Assembly: GCF_950295315.1 (NCBI RefSeq)
Contig: NC_080172.1
Span: 78,325,118-78,389,117, forward strand
Reading direction: 5' to 3'
DNA length: 64,000 nt
DNA from: Erinaceus europaeus
Taxonomy: Eukaryota; Chordata; Mammalia; Eulipotyphla; Erinaceidae
The translations under genes and the position numbers were made by a program. This document shows positions 13,435-24,425 of the stretch, one piece after another (position 1 is the stretch's first letter; each line of letters starts with the position of its first letter). The notes under the pieces are model-generated. The model was given only the letters and a program-made list of their open reading frames with translations. It was not told where the DNA came from and did not search any database.

Positions 13435-14850
13435 TTATTTATGACTCCAAGTTTATCACTAGAGCTAGGTGCCTGCCTGAATGACAAGTCCACTGTTCCT
13501 AGAAGCCTTTTTTTTTTCTTTTTTAATGGATAGGACAGAGAGAACTTGAAAAGGGAGGATGGGGGAAGTAGGGGCTCTGTAGTGGAGATGTGAGGTTCCT
13601 GCTGTCTTAGGGTTCAAAAAGACAATCGATAGTTAATGTTATCATCACATTATTTGGTAATTGGGTTAACTTTGAAAAGTCCCTTTGTTATGGTTTGCTG
13701 TACAGTATCCAGTATCTTGTATATAGCTGTGCTATTGAATGCTTCTAATCTACTTGGTCTAGGCTTTTGAGAGAGTCCGCATAGCAAATACATAGCCTAT
13801 ATATTTAAAAGATTCAGTTTGTCTTTTGAGAAACTTTGAGACATACAATTGATTTTCCCCCTCTCATATTAATTAACTACCCACTTTCCCGTATGCATCT
13901 CCCAATCCAAACCAAATAATATTGCATCCGCCAATCACAACCTAACCAATGCAACGATTGCCACCTCAACATGCTTCACCTCAGACTGTATCCAGAGACT
14001 TCACGTGTGGAATGACAACCCTTCAGCTTCATTACTGGGGTGAGACCTTTCCTTTTATAGTACACTCTAATTTCATCTCAGGTAGTTCACTTTCTAACAA
14101 AGTCCCATAACTTAGATATACACCAGTTTCTGTGAGAGAGAGCTTATGTGCACACGTATCCATAAACTATTGCAAAATATATACCTGAAAGCAGAAGTAC
14201 ACTAAAGTTTGCAGTGAGTACCTCCCTAACACTTCCTCTCCACTATTCCAAGCTTGGGATCCATGATTACTCAACAAATTGTTTGGCTTCATATGTTAAC
14301 TCTCTTTTCAATCACCAGGTTCCCGATGCCACCAGGATGCTGGCCAGGCTTCCCTGGATTGAAGACCCCACCAATGTGTCCTGGAGCTCAGCTTCCCCAG
14401 AGACACACCTTACTAGGGAAAGAGAGAGGCAGACTGGGAGTATGGACCGACTAGTCAACACCCATGTTCAGCGGGAAGCAATTACAGAAGCCAGACCTTC
14501 TACCTTCTGCAACCCTCAGTGACCATGCTCCCAGAGGGCTAGAGAATGGGAAAGCTATCATGGGAGGGGGTGGGTTATGGGGATTGGGTGGTGGGAATTG
14601 TGTGGAGTTGTACCCCTCCTACGTTATGTTTTTGTTCATTAATCCTTTCTTAAATAAAAAAATTTAAAAAAAGAAAAGAAAAGGGAGGATGAGGAAGACA
14701 GCCACGTACAGACCTGCTCCACCACTTGTGAAGTGAACCCCTGCAGGTGGGGAGCCAGAGGCTTGAGCCTGGATCCCCGTGAAGTTCCTTGTGGTTTATA
14801 CTGTATCTGCTTCACCCTGTATGCCACCACCTGATCCCCACTTACCAATT
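13435..14850 (-). mobile_element. SINE (A-like, long form), split by an L1 insertion
   Basis: The tail-side part (13435-13561) and head-side part (14692-14850) of one minus-strand SINE are separated by the L1 at 13562-14677. The head side shows 'cctgcaggtggggagccag' and ends near 'ccaccacctgatcccc'. The SINE therefore predates the L1. Confidence 0.75.
13562..14677 (+). mobile_element. L1 3' UTR insertion with 5' inversion (twin priming)
   Basis: 13562-13875 is the reverse complement of the young L1 3' UTR (about 35608-35925). From about 13876 to 14677 the sequence is in plus orientation (about 35946-36740) and ends in an A-rich tail. About 20 bp of L1 between the two parts is missing. A perfect 14-bp TSD, 'gaaaagggaggatg', flanks the whole unit at 13548-13561 and 14678-14691. 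It is short-type 3' UTR, so a young insertion. Confidence 0.93.
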
Positions 14851-15000
14851 TTTTAAAAATCTTACATTCAATCAAGAATATGCTTATTCTAATTAGAGTT
14901 TGGTAATTTTGTTACATAAACAATATTCAATTTTCTCTGTAACACAAGCTTTGCCTGCTTGTCAGTATGTATTTTGTAAAAAAAAAAAAAAACTGGCAAA

Positions 15001-15176
15001 AAACCCTTTTATTTTTCCTTTTATTTGATAAAACAGAGAGAAATTGAGAGAGGAGGGAACAATAAAGAGGGAGAAAGACAGAGGCTTCCCCGGAAGGTAG
15101 GGATGAAGAGTTTGACCTAGATACTTGTGCCTTATCATGTGTGCACTCAACAGAATGTTCTCTACCCTGGCACCTC
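15001..15176 (-). mobile_element. SINE family B/A remnant
   Basis: Minus-strand copy. The T-rich end is followed by the purine strand ('gagagaaattgagagagg') and a shortened, diverged head ending near 'accctggcacc'. An internal deletion removes part of the middle. Confidence 0.65.
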
Positions 15177-15996
15177 AAAAGACAATTTATTGGAACGTAG
15201 TCATGTCCATTTATTTATTTATTGTCTAGGATTTTCTGTAAGGTTAAAGTTGAATTGTTATAATAATAAAAATAAAACCTGTATAGTCCATAAATCATTT
15301 ATTACATAATATTTTACAGGAAGCATTTGCTGACCTTACTCTATATGCAACAATAACCAAATAGACAATTTAATAGGAAATAATATATAGTTTACAGTAT
15401 TAATAAAAATTGCTTTATATCTATGAAACTAAAAAGTGAAAAACAATCAGTGACTTTGTTAAGAACTTAAAATTGACCTAAGTAGAGAGATATTCTGTAT
15501 GGGTAGAGTACTTATGATAAAATTTTTCTTAAACTGACCTATATGCTCATAGAAATTATAAATAAAGATTACTCTTCTTAGGCACTTGACCAACTGTTTA
15601 CAGCTGTGTTGATGGATAAAGATCCATGCAAAAGAGGAGAGGATAGGGGTAACTTCCCTCCCAGATATTTAGATACACCTCAAAAACTGGTAAAGTAATA
15701 GCTTATTTACTAAATGTAAGTACACCAAGGAATATAACTCTAAAATAAATTCATTTAGGAACTGACATATCTGACTAAGTAGAAAGCATGACTTCCTATG
15801 CCTTACCATATCTGACCATGCTCCAGGCAGGCATAAACTGAATCCTAACCACACGGTAGCATAAGGGCTAGTAGCGTGGTTCTGTGGTGCTCCACTCTGA
15901 GAAAACAGGCTCAGCACAGGCACACCTAAGGTGGCATCTCACATGTATGTGATCCAAAAATGACATTATCAGTAGTAGAAATACATCTTTATTTGG
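15177..15996. other. Anonymous DNA
   Basis: No supported gene or repeat is seen. Confidence 0.45.
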
Positions 15997-16013
15997 AAAA
16001 AATATGATAACTA

Positions 16014-16280
16014 GCGAGTCGGGTGGTAGCGCAGTGGGTTAAGCGCAGGTGGCACAAAGCACAAGGACATGCATAAGGTTCTCGGTTCGAGCCCCTGGCT
16101 CCCCACCCGCAGGAGAGTCTATTCACAGGTGGTGAAGCAGGTCTGCAGGTGTCTATCTTTCTCTCCCCCTCTCTGTCTTCCCCTCCTTTCTCCATCTCTC
16201 TCTGTCCAATCCAACGACGACATTAATAACTACAACAATAAAACAGCAATGGTAACAAAAGGGAATAAATAAATACTTTT
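16014..16280 (+). mobile_element. SINE family A, short form, with 17-bp TSD
   Basis: This is a near-consensus copy. The head 'ggtggtagcgcagtgggtta' contains the A box and 'ggttcgagcccc' the B box. A CT-rich middle and a CAA/ATA-rich tail follow. The TSD 'aaaaaatatgataacta' is at 15997-16013 and 16281-16297, perfect over 17 bp. It is one of the younger SINEs here. Confidence 0.96.
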
Positions 16281-16486
16281 AAAAAATATGATAACTATAG
16301 CATTGTGACTGCTTGCATGTATTCATATTATTTGAATACAATGCTTGGAAATTATTACTACTTAATAATAAATAATACTACTTAATAGTAAATAATAGCT
16401 ATAGAATTTATTTTTTTACATGTAGTGATGTAGTATATATTTAAATGCAAATGATAAACTAAATGAAGCTACTGAAAGAAAATTTT

Positions 16487-16818
16487 GGGGGGGATTGGGT
16501 GGTAGAGCAGCAGGTTGAGCGCACATAGCACGAGCACAAAGACTGGCGTAAGGATCTTGGTCCGGGATCCCCATCTGCAGGGGCGTCGCTTCACAAGCTG
16601 TGAAACAGGTCTGCAGGTGTCTGTCTCTTCCCCTCTCTGTCTTCCCCTCCTCTTTCGATTTCTTTCTGTCCTATCCAATAACAATGACATCAATAACAAT
16701 AATAACCACAACAACGATAAAACAAGGGCAACAAAATGAGAAAAAAAATGGCCTCCAGGAGTAGTGGATTCGTAGTGCAGGCACTGAACCCCAGTGATAA
16801 CCCTGGAGGCAAAAAAAA
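16487..16818 (+). mobile_element. SINE family A, long form
   Basis: The head, CT-rich and CAA regions are followed by the extension ('ggcctccaggagtagtgg' to 'gataaccctggaggc') and an A-rich tail. TSD is unclear because both flanks are purine-rich. Confidence 0.92.
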
Positions 16819-17400
16819 AAAAAAAGAAAGAAAGAAAAAGAAAAGCTCTTGTAACAGGTATGGGAAGAGAAACTCGTCAACAAAATGTATTCAAACCAAA
16901 AATAGTAGTGTCAAAAATGAATGGACTTTAGTATATGGAATTAACTAACACCTCATAATAAATAATACTAAAATATATAGCGCACCATACACATTATGCA
17001 TATGTCTGTATGCAAGTTATATTTGCATATAGTGCTTATTAATACACATGTGGCTAAAGTGTTTTTTGTGAAGCTAGGTGTTGTGGATGCACAATTTCAC
17101 TGATTCAAGGTGTGTTTTTACAGAGAGAGAGAGAGAGAGAAAGAGAAAATGACACTGAAACTCCCTTTGTACCTTATAACCTCCCAAGTGTTTCGGAGAT
17201 AATAACCTGGACCATACACATTGGAAGGAAATTTGACTTATCTGGTGAGATATCTTTCTAGTCCTTGGACTGAATTCTTAAAACCACACGAAAAAGAAGA
17301 GTCCACTTAAAATATGCAAAGTTTTTATATGTATTTATAACTCACAGAAAGTGAAGTCCAACTAATCACAAGGATCTTAAAAATACTCAAATTCTGTGTC
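16819..17400. other. Anonymous DNA with a GA-rich run
   Basis: No gene is seen. A GA-rich stretch at about 17120-17150 may belong to a decayed minus-strand SINE, but I cannot assign it. Confidence 0.4.
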
Positions 17401-17812
17401 TTGGTGGTGACTCATCTGCTAGAGCCCTCATGTTACCACTCACAAAGACCTGGGCTAGAGTTCATGCTCCCCATGTGCAGGGAGAAGCTTTGCAAGAGAT
17501 GGGGTAGTGCTACAAGTGTCTCTTCTCCTCCTCCTACCCCTCCTTCTTCTTCTTCATCCTCGTCCTCGTCCCCATCCCCGTCCCCTTCCCCTTCCCCTTC
17601 CCCTTCCCCTTCCCCTTCCCCTTCCCCTTCCCCTTCCCCTTCCCCTTCCCCTTCTCCTTCTCCTTCTCTTTCTCCTTCTCCTTCTCCTTCCTCCTCCTTC
17701 TCCTTCTCCTCTGTCTCTCCCTCTTTCTTTCCCTCCCTCTCTCCCTCCCTCCTTCCATCCATCCCCTTACTTCTTGCTCCTCTTCAAGAAAAACAATAGC
17801 TGCTGGGAACTA
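17401..17812 (+). mobile_element. Probable SINE B with expanded pyrimidine tract
   Basis: A degraded tRNA-like head ('ggtggtgactcatctgctag', 'ctgggctagagttcatgc', 'gcagggagaagctttgcaag') leads into a CT-rich region. That region has expanded to about 250 bp. It includes about 12 CCCCTT units at 17582-17653 and then CTT/TCC-rich sequence. Confidence 0.6.
17582..17653. repeat. (CCCCTT)n minisatellite-like repeat
   Basis: About 12 near-perfect hexamer units within a longer pure-pyrimidine region (about 17510-17770). Confidence 0.95.
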
Positions 17813-18369
17813 TAGAGTTGTGTAGTCACCAAGTCTCAAAGCTAGCCTTGGTGACAGAAGTGAAAAAAAAAAATCTTAAATTTCTCTGAAAGAGAATAAA
17901 TACAATAAAAGTTAAATCATAGGCTAAAGCTATGACATCAGAAAAAACTTATGAATAATGCTGAATTTGCATGGATATGAAGAGATGGGGAAACTCTGGA
18001 ACTGCTGGTAATAGGACAGCTATTCTAAAAAAATATTTGCAGTATCTTCAAATTTAATTGTCTATAGACTTAATTTTTGAGGTAGTATACACTGAAAAAA
18101 TCCAGTTCCTACAGTGCCTGTGGATATGTGGACATCTTGATTATGAAATATGTGGTGGGAGGAAGTTGAGAGGGCACTGGGGTCCTAGTGAGTAAGGGAG
18201 GAAGATATCAGCTGGTGCTTAGTGTGATATAGACATGTATTATGGAGAAATAAAAAAAAATTGTACTCACAGGACAGCAACTGTCTTAAAACTATTTTTT
18301 CTCCAATATAGTAATAAAAAAAGATTGCCTTCATCTTTCCTGAGTGTACCTATTTATATATGGTGTGTA
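17813..18369. other. Anonymous DNA
   Basis: No gene is seen. The part at 18110-18260 ends in 'gagaaataaaaaaaaa' and could be the 3' end of an old retroelement. Not assigned. Confidence 0.4.
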
Positions 18370-18552
18370 TTCCTTTATTTATTTATTTGACAGGATAGAG
18401 AGAAATTTAAAAAGGAGAGAGTGAGAGAGAGAGAAACTGTAGCACCGCTTCACCTCTTGTGAAGCTACCTCCTGCAGGTAGTTTGAACTGGAGGCTGGAA
18501 CCAGGTTCCTGATCAAGGTGATGTGTGTGCTCAATCACCATGGAGTCCCTTT
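18370..18552 (-). mobile_element. SINE family B
   Basis: Minus-strand copy with a 'tttatttatttattt' tail side, purine-rich middle, 'accgcttcacctcttgtgaag', 'cctcctgcaggta' and a degraded head. Confidence 0.78.
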
Positions 18553-20632
18553 ATACATGTTTCTGAGCACGGATTGGTCTGTGCTGCCATGTGTTCATCC
18601 TTCACATTTGTGTGGGCACATATTGTATATGGTACTCAGAAGTTCATTCCTGTAATATATCCTAGAGAAAACTTTTCTTAGGTTCTTAAGAGGCTATTTT
18701 AGGATATTCATCACGCATCATAACAGGGAGTTAGAAGTAATCTATTTGAGGAATAATTAAGTAACTGGAAAGATGCACAATTCAGAATGCAATGCAGAAG
18801 TTAGAAACTTCAAACTACATGTATCCTTTATAGTGAATACTTACAGAAATTGTGCAGAGGTAATTAAGTAAGAAACTTACACAATATTACTCAAATTAAA
18901 TTCCAGGTACATGCACAAACCCTATATATTTTAAAAGAATATATATGCATATATATATATATATATATCAACACAAAATATAGGAACTTCATGGCAAGCA
19001 GGAATTTGAATCTGGGATGAAAGGAGGAAATGAAACTAGAGAACGGGTTTGCATGTATATAATGTCTTGTGCAATCTATATGCAATGCCCTGCATAATCA
19101 ATGAGGTGATGATACCCCTAAACTTATGTAGTGTTGTAGTCCTGATGATGAGGAAACTAACCCAAATTTTGTAATTTTCGCAAAGTAATAAGTGAAAACA
19201 AAGATAAATGAGACAATGTCAAATTGAATGTTTAAATCATAGACATAGACAAATAGCTTGTACTGAGCTTGTTGTGTACATAATAAATGCTTTCTGAAGA
19301 TCTTTCAGCACATCCTTGCTAAAAATTGTATGAACTAATCCACTCTATCTTGACTAAATACTTTGTGCTCAGTTCATAATGACCTAATGACAATCTCTAA
19401 TTTGATTGAAATGCATCTTTTTTTCTTCCAAGTTGCAATAAATGCATTTTGCAAAGTCTCTCTCCTAGCTGGAATCAAATTACTTACCTTGGTAATGGAG
19501 AGTCAACAGAAGGATGTAAATGAGTTGTTAACATGGTACTTCATTGCCACAATAATTTAAAGCCAATAGCTGGCTTGATGTGTCTGCAATAAATGTTTTA
19601 TTATTTAGGAAAAATACACTATACAAGTTGCAATGTGCCATGCTCATTCATGCTGTAAATCAACAAAGATCAGCAGACTGAATAGAAAAATGAAAAGCTT
19701 ATTTAGAAACTGACATAAGCTTTCAGATGAGCTGGGATGGTTGCAGCTAACTGCATTCATTTTTCTTTGCTTGTCAAAGTTGCCACTTGAATTTCACTGC
19801 TAAAGATAGAAGATAGTTTTGCTTTATGAAATTATATCCACAGGAACAGTGTTTGCATTTATAGAGATGTAGTCATAATAAACTAGACTATAAAGAAGTC
19901 ACCCTAAAGTAATAGTAACCCCAAATTTATGAAGTGTAGGTTAACATTTGCTACCAGAATCTCTAGACTCACTCTATGAATCACTCTATGGAGATATAAG
20001 CTAATGTTAGAAACCATGGCATGTAGAATCACTCTATGGAGATGTAAGCTAATGTTAGAAACCATGGCATGTATTTATGTCTTGGGACATTACAGTAATT
20101 TCCAGAAAAATACTGTAGAACTCTATTCAGCATTTAGTTAGTGAAGAAAGCACCTGGAAATCTTACTGGCTTTCTTTCCACTTTGACAAATTCAAAATCC
20201 TAGAGAAACTATCACTATAATGGTAAACCACAGGAGTGTCAGTCAAGATGGTATCAGATTAAAATATAAGTGAATGAAGAGTGGTTCTCATCCAGATGAC
20301 GTCTCCATCCTCACTGAAGTAATACAGAAAGTGCCAGAGCACACTGAAATGTCCTCAGTGTTGAAGCTAAGATTTTGCCTTCCTTAGCTGTTGCGTCATT
20401 CTGTGAGGGCAAGACAATAGTTTAGGCTAGTGAGTGTAAAGCTCTTCTCTGTAAAGCACAGAAAAAACCAAAAAGACATTCACCACCTTAGTGTTGCCTT
20501 TATAATAACATTTTTAGTAATCTGCTAAACCACAAATTTTCACATAATTCTTTAAAATGGCATACCATATGATAATCCCTTTTCTTTTCAAATTCATCAA
20601 GGAATTGGCAATGTGCTGAGTTTGAAAGTGTA
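18553..20632. other. Anonymous DNA with short repeats
   Basis: No gene is supported. It contains an (AT)n run at 18949-18969, a 48-bp tandem duplication at 19978-20073 and the first arm of an inverted repeat at 20311-20333. Confidence 0.5.
19978..20073. repeat. 48-bp tandem duplication
   Basis: Two adjacent copies (19978-20025 and 20026-20073) differ at one base (gatataag against gatgtaag). The high identity suggests a recent local duplication. Confidence 0.95.
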
Positions 20633-20655
20633 CACTTTCTGTATTACTTCAGTGA
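20311..20655. repeat. 23-bp perfect inverted repeat at an L1 5' junction
   Basis: 20311-20333 and 20633-20655 are exact reverse complements (arm begins 'tcactgaagtaatacag'). The second arm lies directly against the start of the L1 3' UTR at 20656. It overlaps a 16-bp palindrome, 'gaaagtgtacactttc'. Confidence 0.93.
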
Positions 20656-21370
20656 TCGCAACCTAATCAACACAACGAGTGCCACCCCAGCATGCTTCAC
20701 TTCAGACTGTGTCCAGAGACTTCAGGTGTGGAATGACAACCCTTCAGCTTCATCACTCTGGTGAGACCTTTCCTTTCATAGTATTCTCTAACTCCATCCC
20801 AGGTGGTTCATTTCCTAACAAAGTCCCAAAACCTAGATATAGACCAGGTTCCAGGAGATAGAGCATATGTCCACATGTATCCATAAACCAGGGCAAATAT
20901 ATACCTGAAAGCAATAGTACACTAGAGTTTGCAGTGAGTAACCCCAACACTTTATCTCCACTATTCCATCCTTTGGGTCCGTGATTCTTCAACATTGTTT
21001 GGCTTTGTATGTTAACTGCCTTTTCAGCCCCCACTTTCCAGATGCCATCAGGATGCTGGCCAGGCTTCCCTGGACTGAAGACCCCACCAATGAGTCCTGG
21101 AGCTCTGCTTCCCCAGAGACCCACCCTTCTAGGGAAAGAGAGAGGCAGACTGGGAGTATGGATCGACCAGTCAACTCCCATGTTTAGCGGGGAAGCAATT
21201 ACAGAAGCCAGACCTTCCACCCTCTGCAACCCACAACGACCCTGGGTCCATACTCCCAGAGAGATAGAGAGTGGGAAGGGGAGGGGGTGGGATGTGGAGA
21301 TCCAGTTATGGGAATTGTGCGGAATTGTACCCCTCGTATTCTATGGTTTTGTTAATGTCTCCTTTCTAAA
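20656..21370 (+). mobile_element. L1 3' UTR insertion, short (young) type, 5'-truncated
   Basis: It matches the young L1 from about 36002 to its 3' end. The tail has become a GAAA/GGAA microsatellite (21368-21424). I see no matching TSD. The 5' junction carries the inverted 23-bp copy of upstream DNA. Confidence 0.9.
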
Positions 21371-21424
21371 GAAAGAAAGAAAGAAAGAAAGAAAGGAAGG
21401 AAGGAAGGAAGAAAGGAAGGAAGA
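21368..21424. repeat. (GAAA)n/(GGAA)n microsatellite from an L1 tail
   Basis: GAAA units pass into GGAA units at the position of the L1 poly(A) tail. Confidence 0.93.
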
Positions 21425-21550
21425 CCTAGGCAGTAGTTCACTCAGTAAAGCACATGCCTTACCTAAATTCAAGCTCCAACATCATATGGGGACATTGTGG
21501 ATAGTACAGAAACAATCAAGCAGACAAACAGTAGCAAGAATAAAACTCAA
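21425..21550 (+). mobile_element. Probable tRNA-like SINE fragment
   Basis: 'ggcagtagttcactcagtaa' and 'tcaagctccaacatcat' look like degraded A- and B-box regions. Family not determined. Confidence 0.45.
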
Positions 21551-21894
21551 TAGCTGGCATCACAGTGTTGTAATATTTTTCCCTCTTTGTCCTTTCAGTT
21601 ATCTTTCTCAAAAAAGTAATTATTATTATTGATTTATTTTTAGTTGTGAAAATAAGTAACCATTTTAGATAGATATAATGGAAGTTTACAGGAATGTAAA
21701 TAGATAATAGACAGACCTTCAATGAACAGTTAAGTTTTAAGTCCTTGAACAGCTTGACTAGTGGAAGACACAGTTAGGACTGAGAGACTTGTAAGGGATC
21801 TCTAATGATAAGGAAATTCAGAAGCAGAGATCAAGCTATATTTAAGGGAGGTAAGCATGCTATTTATACATGGTAAAATGCATAGTCCAAAATT
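21551..21894. other. Anonymous DNA
   Basis: No gene or clear repeat is seen. Confidence 0.4.
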
Positions 21895-22345
21895 TTTTTT
21901 ACTTTATTTCTTTTAACATTTTATTCAGAGTTAATGGGTTACAGAACAGTTGTTTACATATGGATACAATTTCTCATCTCCTTGAAACAGGTGTATGCAA
22001 AGCACTCTCACTTCCAATTTAAGTTCTTCTCTGCCATCACATAACCCCTCCTTCCTCAGTCTTCCCGAGTCTTGGTGCAATCCACCCAGTTGAAGTCTCA
22101 CTTTGTTGGTTCCTTTTCTGTCTTTGTATCTTAAATTTCACCTGTAAGTGAGATCATCTGGTATTTGTCCTTCTCTCTTTGGTTTATCTCACTTAACATG
22201 ATTTCCTCAAACTTCATGCTAGATGAGATAACAGAGATGACTTCACCCTTTTTGATACCCAAGCATTATTTCATTGTGTTTACGTATTACACCTTTCAAA
22301 ATCATCCATTGGTCATTGGACATCTTTGTGAAATGCAGTTTTCTT
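21895..22345 (-). mobile_element. Old L1 3'-end fragment
   Basis: It resembles 51655-51850 and 42985-43525. 'atctcacttaacatgatttcctc' corresponds to the very end of L1 ORF2 on the minus strand (compare 52230 and 35320-35350). Strongly diverged. Confidence 0.65.
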
Positions 22346-22405
22346 TGGGTGGTTAGGTGGTGGCACAACTGGCTAGTATGTGCTATGCACAAGGACCGTC
22401 AAAAT
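22346..22405 (+). mobile_element. SINE B head fragment
   Basis: 'ggtggttaggtggtggcaca' and 'tatgcacaaggacc' match the start of the B family. The rest of the element is absent. Confidence 0.55.
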
Positions 22406-22479
22406 GCATAGTTCTTATAAATGCATAATCCAGTGAGTATTGCTATATTGTTTTCATATAACTCACAACTTTTTTTTTC

Positions 22480-22562
22480 TTTTTTTAGCCAGCACATTGT
22501 TTAGCTCTGGCTTAGGGTGATGCTGGGGATTGAACTTGGGTCCTTTCGTGTCTCAGGATGAA
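22480..22562 (-). mobile_element. SINE family C fragment
   Basis: On the plus strand: T-run, 'tagctctggcttagggtgat', 'gctggggattgaacttggg'. Its reverse complement matches the C copies at 37054 and 48432. Confidence 0.7.
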
Positions 22563-22582
22563 ACTTAGAACAAAACTTAGAA

Positions 22583-22933
22583 TGTGGGGGTTGGGCGGTA
22601 GCACAGCGGGTTAAGCGCAGATGGCTCAAAGCACAAGGACCAGCATGAGAATCCCTGTTTGAGCCCCGGCTCATCACCTGCAGGGAGTAGCTTCACAGGT
22701 GGTGAAGCAGGTCTGCAGGTGTCTATCTTTCTCTCCCCCCTCTGTCTTCCCCTCCTCTCTCCATTTCTCTCTGTCCTATCCAACAACGAAAGACATCAAC
22801 AACAACAACAATAATAACCACAACAAGGCTACAACAACAAGGGCAACAAAATGGGGGAAAAATGGCCTCCAGGCACAGTGGATTCATGGTGCAGGCACTG
22901 AGCCCCAGCAATAACCCTGGAGGAAAAAAAAAA
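22583..22933 (+). mobile_element. SINE family A, long form
   Basis: The head 'gggcggtagcacagcgggtt' is followed by a CT-rich middle, a CAA-rich part, the extension bounded by 'ggcctccagg' and 'ccctggagg' (an inverted pair), and poly(A). Near full length. Confidence 0.94.
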
Positions 22934-23231
22934 AAAGAATATTTCTATCAGTTCTAACAAACTTAGACTGTTTTATAAACAGTTTGTAAACTCTGGGAAG
23001 TTTATAGTATTTTATTTAAATATAAATAATCATGGGAAATAAATTTTTATATTCCATCACAAAATTCTATCTATATGCTTTTGAACATTACATCAGAAGA
23101 GATATATCTTATGCATATATATTCAGCTTCTTTTATTCACCTTAATGTTTTTGATGAAATTTCCCATTTTTCTAATTAATTAATAACTGTTACTCCCATT
23201 TCACATTTAATATAAAGATAATATAAACATG

Positions 23232-23440
23232 GGCTGGGTGGTGGTGCACCTGGTTGAGTGCACATGTTACAATGAATAAGAATGCTGGTTAGAGCCCACA
23301 GTCTCTATCCACTGAGGAAGAGCCTTGTGAATGGTGAATAAGGGCTGTTGGTATCTCTTTGTCTCTCTCCCTATCACTCCCTTCCTTCTTGATTTCTGGG
23401 TATCTCTATCCCGTAACTAACTAGATAAATATAATACTAT
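23232..23440 (+). mobile_element. SINE family B
   Basis: The head 'gggctgggtggtggtgcacc', 'tggttgagtgcacatgtta', and a tail 'tttctgggtatctctatcc' then A/T-rich. Typical of the B family (compare 47364). Confidence 0.82.
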
Positions 23441-23544
23441 TTTTAAGTTAATATGAACACCATCAGATCTTTTTTTTTATGTGAGAACATATAGTTATTT
23501 CTCTCGGGTAAACATCTTGGAATAAAATTCATGGACAAAGATTC

Positions 23545-23814
23545 TTTTATTTATTTATTTCCTTCCCCTTTTTGTTGCCCTTGTTGTTTTTGTTATTGTT
23601 GTTGTTCATGTTGTCGTCTTTGGATAGGACAGAGAGAAATGGAGAGAGGAGGAGAAGACAGAGAGGTGGAGAGAAACACCTGCAGACCTACTTCACCGCC
23701 TGTGAAGGGACTCCCCTGCAGGTGGGGAGCCGGGGCTCGAACTGGGATCCTCACGCCAGTCTTTGCGCTTTGCGCCACGTGCTCTTAACCCTCTGAGCTA
23801 CCCCCGGACACCCC
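23545..23814 (-). mobile_element. SINE family A, short form, at a re-used target site
   Basis: Minus-strand near-consensus SINE A. The TSD-like copies 'aaagattctttt' (from 23537) and 'aaagatactttt' (23815-23826) flank it. Confidence 0.92.
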
Positions 23815-23826
23815 AAAGATACTTTT

Positions 23827-24022
23827 TTTTCTTATTTATTTATTTATTTATTTTATTTAAGAAAGGATAAATTAACAAATCCATAGGGGGTACAACTCCA
23901 CAGTTCTCACCACCCAATCTCCATATCCCACCACCTCCCCTGATAGCTTTCCTATTCTCTATCCCTCTGGGAGCATGGACCCAGGGTCGTTGTGGGTTGC
24001 AGAAGGTGGAAGGTCTGGCTGC
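23827..24022 (-). mobile_element. L1 3' UTR insertion, 196 bp, severely 5'-truncated
   Basis: It matches the last part of the L1 3' UTR on the minus strand, with the T-rich tail at left. The perfect TSD 'aaagatactttt' is at 23815-23826 and 24023-24034. Confidence 0.93.
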
Positions 24023-24164
24023 AAAGATACTTTTAACTCTGATTGACACCTTTGTTCCTAAGCAGGCACTTTGTTTTGTGTCCCCACTAGAAATGCACGC
24101 AAAGAAGTTGTGGTTGCTTCATATCCTCAACAACATACACTGTTGGTTAAAACTATACATTTTT

Positions 24165-24381
24165 AATTTTTATTGTTATCTTTATTTATTTATTAGATAG
24201 AGACAGAAATCTAGAAAGAGGGTGGGAGAGATAGAGAGTGAGAAATAGAGAGATACCTGCAACACTGCTTCACCACTTGAAAAGCCTTCCTCCTAAAGTT
24301 GAGGAACTAAGGCTCAAACCCAGGTCCTTGTGCACTGTAATGGCACAACCACTCAACCAGGTGCACCATGACCTGGTCCCC
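24165..24381 (-). mobile_element. SINE family B with TSD
   Basis: Minus-strand B copy with a 'tttatttatttattag' tail side. The head at right ends in 'gacctggtcccc'. The TSD 'taaaactat[a/g]catttt' is at about 24148-24164 and 24382-24397 with one mismatch. Confidence 0.9.
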
Positions 24382-24425
24382 TAAAACTATGCATTTTAAC
24401 TTAAAAACAATTTAAGAAAAAATAA

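Larger units (their letters stand above)
23470..24425 (-). mobile_element. Old L1 ORF2 C-terminal fragment, pierced by three insertions
   Basis: The flanking pieces ('ctctcgggtaaacatcttgg' and 'cacaaagtgcctgc...' on the minus strand) resemble the ORF2 C-terminal region of old mammalian L1s. They are separated by a SINE A, a short L1 3' UTR and a SINE B, each with its own TSD. Confidence 0.62.

Noticed and set aside
16014..16110. tRNA genes at SINE heads
   Set aside because: A and B boxes are present in many SINE heads but no complete cloverleaf with acceptor stem; they are tRNA-derived SINEs.
17401..17815. Open frames with long Pro-Ser or Glu-Gly repeats
   Set aside because: They are translations of the CCCCTT/CTT pyrimidine expansion in a SINE; no coding signal.
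20753..21632. Open frames of 158 and 207 codons
   Set aside because: They lie in the L1 3' UTR copy (and its tail microsatellite). Similar frames recur at 14214, 36280 and 55143 because the copies are homologous, not because a protein is conserved.
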